37,409 nt of DNA from the NCBI GenBank assembly GCA_019421385.1, contig JAHZFK010000025.1:2692-40100 (forward strand). The letters are read 5' to 3'. Positions 31,646 to 37,409 of this stretch are shown piece by piece. Position 1 is the stretch's first letter. Each line of letters starts with the position of its first letter. A model generated the notes under the pieces. The model was not told the origin of the DNA. It made no database searches and saw only the letters and a list, made by a program, of their open reading frames with translations. A program made the position numbers and the translations under genes. The stretch is from Clostridiales bacterium (GTDB taxonomy: Bacteria; Bacillota; Clostridia; Oscillospirales; Butyricicoccaceae).

Positions 31646-33736
31646 TCAATAATTCTCACAGTTGATCTCAAAGTAGCTCTTGGAATACAGGCAGGTGGGG
31701 CAAACCTCCGGCGCAGCGGTGCCTACCACAATGTGGCCGCAGTTGCGGCACTCCCACACTTTGACTTCGCTCTTTTCAAAAACCTGAGCGGTCTCTACGT
31801 TGCGCAGCAGAGCGCGGTAACGCTCTTCGTGGCGCTTCTCAATGGCAGCCACCAGACGGAATTTCGCTGCCAGTTCCGGGAAGCCTTCTTCCTCCGCGGT
31901 CTTGGCAAAGCCGTCATACATGTCCGTCCACTCGTAGTTCTCGCCCTCGGCAGCGTGGAGGAGGTTTTCGGTTGTGTTGCCCAAGCCGCCCAGCTCTTCA
32001 AACCACATTCTCGCGTGCGCCTTTTCGTTTTCAGCGGTTTTCAGGAAGAGCGCTGCAATCTGCTCATATCCTTCGTTCTGCGCTACAGAGGAGTAATAGG
32101 TATACTTATTGCGGGCCTGCGACTCTCCGGCAAAAGCGGCTTCGAGATTTTTCTCGGTTTGCGTTCCAGCGTATTTATTGCCGCTTTTGGCGGGCGCTTC
32201 TTCGAGCTTTTCAAAAGCAGAGGCGGGCTGCTTGCAGCGCGGACAGGTGAAGTCCTCCGGCAAGGTTTCGCCTTCATAGATATAGCCACAAATTTTGCAT
32301 TTCCATTTGCTCATTTTCTTTTCGTCCTTTCGTTGTATGATGCTGCTTCTGTCCTGATAAGAGGTGTGCAGCATTTTTTCTGCCATCTCGCTGAGCGGCT
32401 GGCCATAAAATGCTTCATAGACTTGCTTAATCTCCGGGTTTTCGTGACTGGTGCGTAGCGTCATGGAACCATCCCGCTGATACAGTGCCGCGATACGGCT
32501 TTTGCGGGTCTCGTCCGCATTTTTCGCCAAATCCTTGGGTTGTCCGCCGCCACCGATACAGCCGCCCGGACAAGCCATCACTTCTACAAAATGGTACTGT
32601 TTCCCGTTTTCTTTCATGCGCTCCAGAAAACCACGGGCGTTGGCAGTGCCGTAAATGACTGCTACCTGCAATGTGAGATCTCCGATGGTCACCTGCGCTT
32701 CCCGCACGCCGTCATATCCTCTGACCGGTTCCAGGTGGAGCAGAGCATCCGGCGCTTCCTGATCGGTCAGATAGGCATAAGCAGTACGAAGGGCAGCCTC
32801 CATCACGCCGCCGGTATTGCCGAAAATGACGCCTGCGCCTGAGGCCTTGCCCATCAGGGAGTCATAGGCCGAATCGTTCAGGGCGTTCCAGTCGATGTTT
32901 TCCTCCTTAGCCCATCGAGCGAGTTCTCGGGTGGTGATGACCTGATCGGTGTCTCGCATCCCTTCTACACCGTGGTAGTCGGCAGCGGCGTGCATCTCTT
33001 CACGCCGGATCTCGAATTTCTTGGCCGTGCATGGGGTGAGGGCAACATGGACGATTTGACGGGGGTCTAAACCCATCTGCTTTGCAAAGTAGGTTTTGAC
33101 CGTAGGGCCTTGCATACCGATAGGACTTTTTGCTGTGGAAAGGTGGGGCAGTAGTTCGGGCGCGTAAATCTCCGCAAAGTGCACCCAGCCGGGGCAGCAG
33201 CTGGTAAACTGGGGGAGCGGGCGATCTTTCTGTGTGATACGACGGATCAGTTCGCTGGCCTCTTCCACAATGGTCAGGTCTGCCGCGAAGTTGGTATCCA
33301 GCACATAGTCCGCGCCCAGTGCCCGGAGCAGCGCGACCATCTTTCCTTCTACAAAAGCGCCGGGCTCCATGCCGAATTCCTCGCCAAGAGCGGCACGAAC
33401 CGAGGGGGACGTGCTCACCACCACGATCTTATCGGGGTCAGCCACCGCCTGTCGAACCTGAGGGACTTCATCCCGTTCGGTGATGCTGTCCACTGGGCAG
33501 ACATTGGCACACTGTCCGCAGTAGATGCAGACGGCTTTCCCTCCGGTCTGTTCCAAAGTATAACTACCATGTACCCCCATCAGATTGGTGCACGCATCTT
33601 TACACATGCCGCACCGGATACATTTTTCCTCCCAGCGCACAATGCTGGGGTTGTCCGCCTCAATGGGAACACGGACGGATAAAGGCAGATGTTTCAGTTT
33701 CCTCACTATCCTTTCTATTGCACTTTCTTTCGGCAT
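31646..33736 (-). CDS. [FeFe]-hydrogenase fused in frame to rubredoxin-rubrerythrin-rubredoxin
   Basis: 696 residues if started at ATG 33736. Numbering below counts from that ATG. Residues 1-470 are a monomeric [FeFe]-hydrogenase: two [4Fe-4S] motifs (C39, C42, C45, C49 and C70, C73, C76, C80) and the H-cluster motifs TSCCPGW (178-184), TPCTAKKFE (234-242, with T where M is usual) and MACPGGCIGGGGQP (387-400). From residue 475, MSKWKCKICGYIYEGE opens a rubredoxin (CKIC..CPRC), then a rubrerythrin four-helix diiron domain (ESQARNKY, ENEKAHARMWFEE, EKRHEERY), then a second rubredoxin (CRNCG..CPTC). The two parts normally occur as separate proteins; here no stop divides them. The start is uncertain: ATG 33736 touches GAGGA and overlaps the perR remnant; GTG 33745 or GTG 33706 are alternatives. 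Confidence 0.9.
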   Translation of the reverse strand: MPKESAIERIVRKLKHLPLSVRVPIEADNPSIVRWEEKCIRCGMCKDACTNLMGVHGSYTLEQTGGKAVCIYCGQCANVCPVDSITERDEVPQVRQAVADPDKIVVVSTSPSVRAALGEEFGMEPGAFVEGKMVALLRALGADYVLDTNFAADLTIVEEASELIRRITQKDRPLPQFTSCCPGWVHFAEIYAPELLPHLSTAKSPIGMQGPTVKTYFAKQMGLDPRQIVHVALTPCTAKKFEIRREEMHAAADYHGVEGMRDTDQVITTRELARWAKEENIDWNALNDSAYDSLMGKASGAGVIFGNTGGVMEAALRTAYAYLTDQEAPDALLHLEPVRGYDGVREAQVTIGDLTLQVAVIYGTANARGFLERMKENGKQYHFVEVMACPGGCIGGGGQPKDLAKNADETRKSRIAALYQRDGSMTLRTSHENPEIKQVYEAFYGQPLSEMAEKMLHTSYQDRSSIIQRKDEKKMSKWKCKICGYIYEGETLPEDFTCPRCKQPASAFEKLEEAPAKSGNKYAGTQTEKNLEAAFAGESQARNKYTYYSSVAQNEGYEQIAALFLKTAENEKAHARMWFEELGGLGNTTENLLHAAEGENYEWTDMYDGFAKTAEEEGFPELAAKFRLVAAIEKRHEERYRALLRNVETAQVFEKSEVKVWECRNCGHIVVGTAAPEVCPTCLYSKSYFEINCENY
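32312..32330 (-). promoter_or_regulatory. Internal ribosome site and ATG of the rubrerythrin part
   Basis: Within the fused frame, AAAGGA (32330-32325) lies ten bases before ATG (32314-32312), which begins MSKWKCKICGY, the normal N-terminus of a rubredoxin-rubrerythrin. A separate rubrerythrin of about 222 residues (32314-31646) could be made from this site. Confidence 0.65.
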
Positions 33737-34049
33737 TCCTCGCACAGATACAGTAGCTTCAGATCATAAGACAGGATGGGAATTCCCACTTTCTGTTCCA
33801 GCTGCGCAGTCAGGTCTCCCAAATCGATATCCAGCAGCTTGCCACACTTTTGGCATACCGGTCAGGCACCCCATCCACAGATACCTTGCGAATCCGGTTC
33901 TCCTCCCATAAGCGATTGAGGTTGTTGTACACAGTGGCCAACACTACCGTGGGGTAGGTTTTCCGCAGATGTTCAAAGACTTGCTCTGCTGTCATGTGAC
34001 TGTAGGAAGACTCCACAATTTCTAAAATTTTCTTTGCATACTTTGTCAC
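33715..34049 (-). pseudogene. perR: PerR/Fur-family regulator with an internal frameshifting deletion
   Basis: The first frame from GTG 34049 gives a normal Fur/PerR DNA-binding half (TAEQVFEHLRKTYPTVVLAT, then VYNNLNRL) through DGVPDRY. The frame then changes at about 33856/33855. The other frame continues with CQKCGKLLDIDLGDL and ends LYLCEECRKKVQ, the second half with both CxxC zinc pairs. Intact relatives have about ten residues between (D-x5-H-x-H type), holding the regulatory metal ligands. The shift fits a deletion of 31 bases (3n+1 in any case). The mutant frame stops at 33810. The stop of the old second half (33717-33715) lies inside the hydrogenase start. The call of PerR over Fur rests on the operator and the regulated rubrerythrin. 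Confidence 0.8.
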
Positions 34050-34066
34050 AACGATCAACACCGATT

Positions 34067-34081
34067 TTAGAATAATTCTAA
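34067..34081. promoter_or_regulatory. Perfect PerR box
   Basis: TTAGAATAATTCTAA, a 7-1-7 palindrome identical to the classic Per-box consensus. It abuts and shares one base with the -10 box of the perR-hydrogenase promoter, where a repressor would block transcription. Confidence 0.88.
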
Positions 34082-34108
34082 TTATATGGATTTTTGCAGC
34101 AAGGTCAA
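34081..34108 (-). promoter_or_regulatory. Promoter of the perR-hydrogenase/rubrerythrin unit
   Basis: On the minus strand, TTGACC (34108-34103), 16 bases, TATAAT (34086-34081), directly followed by the PerR box. Confidence 0.8.
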
Positions 34109-34199
34109 GCGACAAATAAAACAAAATAGTGTGATATACTTTGGATATCTTCACCTATCCTGCTAAAAGTAAGAGAAAAGACAATTATGATACATACAG

Positions 34200-34235
34200 A
34201 AAAAGGCATCCCTGGAACAAAAGGGATGCCTTTTT
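34200..34235. terminator. Terminator of the antiporter operon
   Basis: Thirteen-base perfect stem (34200-34212 with 34223-34235) with A- and T-tracts on either side. It lies just after the antiporter stop on the minus strand. Confidence 0.9.
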
Positions 34236-34248
34236 CAAAAATTTGTCT

Positions 34249-35469
34249 TTATGTTGTCAATTCTCCCGCCAGTTCAAAGCCCTTTTTCGCGGCAATGACA
34301 GCGATAATTTCGTTGATGACAGCTGCTGCTGCAATTGTGCCCTGTACAATTTGTGCACACGCTGGGGCGGGGGCATTGAGTACGGAAACCGCGATCCCCG
34401 TGAAGACGAGGGAAACACCGGAATGGGGGAGCAGCGTGAGCCCGAGGAATTTCTGCACCGTTTTGGGTGATTTTGTGATGCTTGCGCCGAAATAGGCACC
34501 AAAGTATTTGCCGGCGGCACGAGACAGAATATAAATGGCAGTAAACAGTCCGGCGCCTAAAATGAGATGGTAGTCGAGCGGAGCGCCGAGATTGAGGATC
34601 ACGATAATCATGCCGACGCCAAGAATCGGATTAAACCCGTCCATGACTTGCGCCAATCGTGATTTGGAAACCATGTTGGCAAATGTGGCTGAAAATGCCA
34701 TGCCGATCAGCATGAAATTCAAAATAGAGCGATGGAAGAAGAAAAAGTTGCACGCAAACCCGATGGCGGACGTGAGTAAAATCATCAGGATCAAGAGAAG
34801 AAGCGTTGCAGGTGTGCTGCGCTCCTTTTTCAGCAGGATACCGGCCAGAAGGCCTGTGGCGATTCCGATGAGCAGCGGAAGGACAACAACCAGTATCAGC
34901 ATATATAGGGGAAGCTGTCCGGCGGATAGATGTCCGGCTACCGCTGCAATCGTGAGGAAAAAGACAACACAGCCGACGATATCGTCCAGCGCAGCCATCG
35001 GGATCAGGGTTGAGGTGACAGGCCCGGCAGTCTTAAATTCACGGACAATGGACAAGGCCGGTGCAGGGGCGGTCGCAAGGGCGATGCCGCCGAAAATGAA
35101 TGCCAGATACACAGGAATATCGGAAAAAGAAAACACAATGCCGAATACCAGTGAAACCACTAGAAAAGTCCCCAGTGATTGTGTGAGGGTGGTAATGATG
35201 ATGGCCTTTCCGGATTGCCGGAGCTTGTACCATACCAGTTCTGTGCCGATCATCAGGCCGACGGAACACTCCAGAATGTGCACGATGGTTTGATACCACT
35301 GTGCATCCAGTATTTGCTGATTGATGAGACAAAGTGCATGCGGGCCGAAAAGCATGCCGGTAATCAACCATCCGAGTATGGCGGGCAATTTGATTTTTGC
35401 TATGAGCTGTCCCAGCAAAAAAGCAATTCCGACGGCAAGACAAAGCCGCAAAAACAATAATAGTGTCAT
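34249..35469 (-). CDS. Cation/proton antiporter of the CPA2 (KefB/NapA-like) family
   Basis: 406 residues and 12-13 membrane helices, with no TrkA nucleotide-binding tail. LPAILGWLITGMLFGP (28-43) is the conserved helix-2 region. The paired aspartates in MAALDDIVGC (about 157-166) are the ion-binding DD of electrogenic CPA2 antiporters. It exchanges Na+ or K+ for H+ across the cytoplasmic membrane; the ion is not deducible. ATG 35469 follows AAGGATGG. It starts 45 bases after the tetR-type gene and is probably controlled by it. Confidence 0.88.
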   Translation of the reverse strand: MTLLLFLRLCLAVGIAFLLGQLIAKIKLPAILGWLITGMLFGPHALCLINQQILDAQWYQTIVHILECSVGLMIGTELVWYKLRQSGKAIIITTLTQSLGTFLVVSLVFGIVFSFSDIPVYLAFIFGGIALATAPAPALSIVREFKTAGPVTSTLIPMAALDDIVGCVVFFLTIAAVAGHLSAGQLPLYMLILVVVLPLLIGIATGLLAGILLKKERSTPATLLLLILMILLTSAIGFACNFFFFHRSILNFMLIGMAFSATFANMVSKSRLAQVMDGFNPILGVGMIIVILNLGAPLDYHLILGAGLFTAIYILSRAAGKYFGAYFGASITKSPKTVQKFLGLTLLPHSGVSLVFTGIAVSVLNAPAPACAQIVQGTIAAAAVINEIIAVIAAKKGFELAGELTT

Positions 35470-35513
35470 AATTCATCCATCCTTGACTGCTGAAATGAAG
35501 CGAGTGTTTTACT

Positions 35514-36155
35514 TTACGGCTTGTTTCGATCAGTTGGGCTTTGTTTGGCGATGCCGTAAAGCATAATATCTAGGATCGTGGATAACTTCCCTTCGTGTTC
35601 GCTGATCAAAGCGTGATAATCGCGGCCTTGCTCCACTTTGCGCTGAAAAATTTCATTGAATAATTCCTGGAAAATCGAAAAATATTCGAGTGCGGTTTCT
35701 TCTGTAATACCGTCCCGAAGAGGAAGGTGTTCCACCATATTACGGTAGCATTGGGTATTGAACGCATCAAATTCACGCCGTATCTCACGCAGCGCGGGAA
35801 GAAGGTGTTTGGGTGGCTGCAATACGGAATTGAAAAAAATATTGGCATAATGGGGATGCTTTGCAAAAAAATCTTGCCGCAAAGCAAGCATTTTTTCCAA
35901 ACTGCTTGGAATGTCCTGCATATCGAAAGACTGTGCAGAAAGAAAGGCTGTCATTTGGTCAAAGCAGATTTTGACACATTGCAAGTGCAATGCGTCTTTA
36001 TTCTTGAAGTTGTGGTAAAGCAGACCTTTGGGGATTTGACTTTCGTTGCAAATCGCGTTGACAGATGCAGATTCATAGCTTTTTGTGCCAAATTCTTCAA
36101 TGGCTGCTGCAAGAATACGCTCTTTTGTTTTTTTTGTCCGCTCTTGCTGTTTCAT
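35514..36155 (-). CDS. TetR-family transcriptional repressor
   Basis: 213 residues. An N-terminal helix-turn-helix (about 9-55: RILAAAIEEFGTKSYESASV, then IPKGLLYHNFKNKDAL) is followed by a helical ligand-binding domain. ATG 36155 has GGAGG five bases upstream; ATG 36167, in frame, has no ribosome site. Two copies of a near-identical palindrome flank its promoter, strong evidence for autoregulation and control of the downstream antiporter. The ligand is unknown. Confidence 0.92.
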   Translation of the reverse strand: MKQQERTKKTKERILAAAIEEFGTKSYESASVNAICNESQIPKGLLYHNFKNKDALHLQCVKICFDQMTAFLSAQSFDMQDIPSSLEKMLALRQDFFAKHPHYANIFFNSVLQPPKHLLPALREIRREFDAFNTQCYRNMVEHLPLRDGITEETALEYFSIFQELFNEIFQRKVEQGRDYHALISEHEGKLSTILDIMLYGIAKQSPTDRNKP

Positions 36156-36169
36156 AGCAACCTCCATTT

Positions 36170-36187
36170 ATAGACTATATAGTCTAT
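36170..36187. promoter_or_regulatory. TetR operator 1
   Basis: Perfect 18-base palindrome ATAGACTATATAGTCTAT, immediately downstream of the -10 box of the tetR-type promoter. Confidence 0.85.
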
Positions 36188-36214
36188 TATATGAAAAATA
36201 GACTATATAGTCAA
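36186..36214 (-). promoter_or_regulatory. Promoter of the TetR-antiporter operon
   Basis: On the minus strand, TTGACT (36214-36209), 17 bases, TATAAT (36191-36186). The -35 box lies within operator 2. Confidence 0.88.
36201..36212. promoter_or_regulatory. TetR operator 2
   Basis: GACTATATAGTC, the same palindrome core as operator 1, with centres 28 bases apart. It overlaps the -35 box. Confidence 0.82.
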
Positions 36215-36314
36215 TAAGTTTTGCAATGATTTTTGAATGGCAGCAGGACAATTTGCGTTTTCCAATGTTGACAACATAGTATTACTGCGGTATGGTAAGC
36301 ATACAGAGGGAAGA

Positions 36315-36365
36315 ATGTGCGAAAATATGATATCAGCACATTATTTTGCAGAAATCACCATGTAA
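36315..36365 (+). CDS. Possible 16-residue leader peptide
   Basis: Reads MCENMISAHYFAEITM, with GAGGG four bases before the ATG. It lies between a possible promoter and a hairpin ahead of the recombinase gene. No run of one amino acid points to a specific attenuation signal; it may be chance. Confidence 0.25.
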   Translation: MCENMISAHYFAEITM

Positions 36366-36422
36366 ATCTTTCCTTTTGCCCGCAGTCTCCTGCATAAAAA
36401 GCGTTGCCATCCTGCCTTTTGG

Positions 36423-36453
36423 AAATCGCCGCAGTAAAGCTGCGGCGATTTTC
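36423..36453. terminator. Terminator-like hairpin ahead of the recombinase gene
   Basis: Twelve-base perfect stem AAATCGCCGCAG (36423-36434) / CTGCGGCGATTT (36440-36451), five-base loop, ending in only four T. Confidence 0.7.
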
Positions 36454-36513
36454 CGTTTGAGCACGGATACCTGAAAACATCAACTCAAAATGAATGAAAC
36501 AAGGAGGAAAACA

Positions 36514-37365
36514 ATGCCTCGCAATCAACCAACCCTAACAGCCAAGCGAATCGCCCGTTATGCCCGTTATCTTTGTGAGCAGGAACGCACAGCCCAAACC
36601 GTTCAAAAGTACACGCGTGCACTTTATGCTCTGATGCAATGGCTTGGCAGCAGGCCGCTTACCAAGAGGGCGCTGCTGGAATGGAAAGAAGAATTGACAT
36701 GCACACATGCAGCGACATCTGTGAATGCCACCGTCGCAGCCATTAACGGATATTTGAATTTTTGGAAATGGGGCAGTATGCGCTTGCGGCCGCTCCGGCT
36801 GCAAAGGGCCTTGTTTTACAGTGAAGACAAGGAATTGACAAAAAACGAATATGCAAGGTTGGTGAATGCCGCTAAATGGCAAGGCAATCAGCGCCTTTCT
36901 CTGGTGATACAGACCATCTGTGCCACAGGGATTCGTGTCAGTGAACTGAAATTTATAACCGTAGAAACTGTCAAGCAGGGGAGGATAGATATATTTAACA
37001 AGGGGAAGCAGCGCACGATATTTTTGCCGCATAAGCTGCAATGTCTGCTCAGAAAATATCTCAAAAAACAAAAAATCACCGCAGGAGCGGTGTTTGTATC
37101 ACGCAACGGAAAACCGTTGGACAGGTCGAATATATGGCGGGATATGAAAGCGCTGTGCAAAGTTGCGGGGGTAGCTTCCGCAAAAGTGTTTCCGCACAAT
37201 TTGCGGCATCTGTTTGCTCGCACCTATTATACAATGGAGAAGGATTTATCTCGATTGGCAGATATTCTGTTTTTTAATGATACGGCGACCACCGAGATCT
37301 ACACGGCAGAAAGCGGACACATTCACGCCAGAAAGATAGAGCGGTTAGGCTTGATTGTCACATAA
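36514..37365 (+). CDS. Tyrosine recombinase/integrase, C-terminus corrupted by adapter sequence
   Basis: 283 residues. An N-terminal SAM-like core-binding domain (about 8-88) is followed by a catalytic domain with the first arginine in ATGIRVSEL (R141), the beta-strand lysine in NKGKQRTIFLP and H-x-x-R in FPHNLRHLF (H228, R231). After LADIL the protein should continue as a G-H-S-type motif and then T-T-x-I-Y-T with the tyrosine nucleophile. Instead residues 253-264 are encoded by poly-T plus Illumina P5 adapter, which by chance keeps the frame and supplies IYT. The native end AESGHIHARKIERLGLIVT resumes. ATG 36514 follows AAGGAGG; the in-frame ATG at 36490 precedes that site. No attachment site or other mobile genes are visible, so its DNA target is unknown. 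Confidence 0.85.
   Translation: MPRNQPTLTAKRIARYARYLCEQERTAQTVQKYTRALYALMQWLGSRPLTKRALLEWKEELTCTHAATSVNATVAAINGYLNFWKWGSMRLRPLRLQRALFYSEDKELTKNEYARLVNAAKWQGNQRLSLVIQTICATGIRVSELKFITVETVKQGRIDIFNKGKQRTIFLPHKLQCLLRKYLKKQKITAGAVFVSRNGKPLDRSNIWRDMKALCKVAGVASAKVFPHNLRHLFARTYYTMEKDLSRLADILFFNDTATTEIYTAESGHIHARKIERLGLIVT
37270..37304 (+). other. Illumina P5 adapter in the assembly (artefact)
   Basis: Bases 37276-37304 match the 29-base P5 flow-cell adapter (begins AATGATACGGCGACC, ends GAGATCTACAC), preceded by a T-run as on the flow-cell oligo. Its translation, FFNDTATTEIYT, is a known contaminant string in protein databases. The native bases here have been replaced. Confidence 0.97.
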
Positions 37366-37409
37366 TTTTCATTCTGTTGTTATACCGGTTTGCTATACTT
37401 CTTTATTAT
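37366..37409. other. Window end, no feature seen
   Basis: 44 AT-rich bases after the recombinase. No hairpin or promoter can be judged before the window ends. Confidence 0.5.

Larger units (their letters stand above)
36215..36513. other. Leader region of the recombinase gene
   Basis: About 300 bases. A possible + promoter (TTGACA 36268-36273, 17 bases, TATGGT 36291-36296), a 16-codon open frame and a terminator-like hairpin (both listed separately) lie between the TetR promoter and the recombinase. The arrangement resembles an attenuator or a small RNA, without proof. Confidence 0.35.

Noticed and set aside
36514..37365. A novel recombinase with an unusual FFNDTATTEIYT active-site variant
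   Set aside because: The unusual residues are the translation of the Illumina P5 adapter, not biology.
1..37409. CRISPR array or defence island
   Set aside because: No regularly spaced direct repeats and no cas, restriction or toxin-antitoxin families were seen in the window.

Overview
The window looks like a chromosomal segment from an anaerobic, moderately GC-rich member of the Clostridia. The gut-type Oscillospiraceae/Butyricicoccaceae are my best guess, but I cannot name a genus. The basis is the combination of a Firmicutes-type atp operon, a THF riboswitch in front of folT, an iron-sulfur L-serine dehydratase in two subunits, an [FeFe]-hydrogenase, a rubrerythrin and a PerR box.

Layout. 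200-7290 (+): complete F1Fo ATP synthase operon (atpZ-like, atpI, atpB-E-F-H-A-G-D-C) ending in a terminator. 7330-13900 (+): a YoaK/DUF1275 membrane protein, the feoAB ferrous iron transporter, a Cof-type HAD phosphatase, a THF-riboswitch-controlled folate transporter and a long-chain polyol/uronate dehydrogenase. 14090-15880 (+): a chemotaxis receptor. 15918-19225 (-): an overlapping operon of a hotdog thioesterase, mutY, a deoxyinosine-type DNA glycosylase and a MATE transporter. 19563-20552 (+): an XRE regulator and a tRNA-Thr/tRNA-Tyr unit. 20553-25340: an AT-richer stretch with two cyclic-di-GMP signalling genes. 25653-28450 (-) and 28610-29500 (+): a serine uptake and deamination operon with a divergent LysR regulator. 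29583-31487: a divergent pair of uncharacterised Cys-rich proteins, one with a VWA domain. 31646-34108 (-): a PerR-box promoter, a broken perR-like gene, and a single reading frame joining an [FeFe]-hydrogenase to a rubredoxin-rubrerythrin. 34249-36214 (-): TetR regulator and cation/proton antiporter. 36514-37365 (+): a tyrosine recombinase whose C-terminal part carries Illumina adapter sequence.

Physiology. The c subunit of the ATP synthase has the two-carboxylate arrangement reported for a Na+-driven enzyme. Together with a likely cation-coupled serine symporter this suggests a sodium-linked energy economy. Serine is imported and deaminated to pyruvate plus ammonia. Pyruvate fermentation would supply reduced ferredoxin to the hydrogenase, which is encoded in the same frame as a peroxide-reducing rubrerythrin and sits behind a peroxide-responsive operator.

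The points most worth following up are: (1) the hydrogenase-rubrerythrin fusion with an internal start site, behind a perfect PerR box but with perR itself disrupted by a small deletion; (2) the VWA/Cys-rich pair; (3) the two-carboxylate c subunit; (4) the adapter artefact at 37270-37304, which must be corrected before the recombinase is interpreted. All function calls come from reading motifs by eye; no database search was possible.
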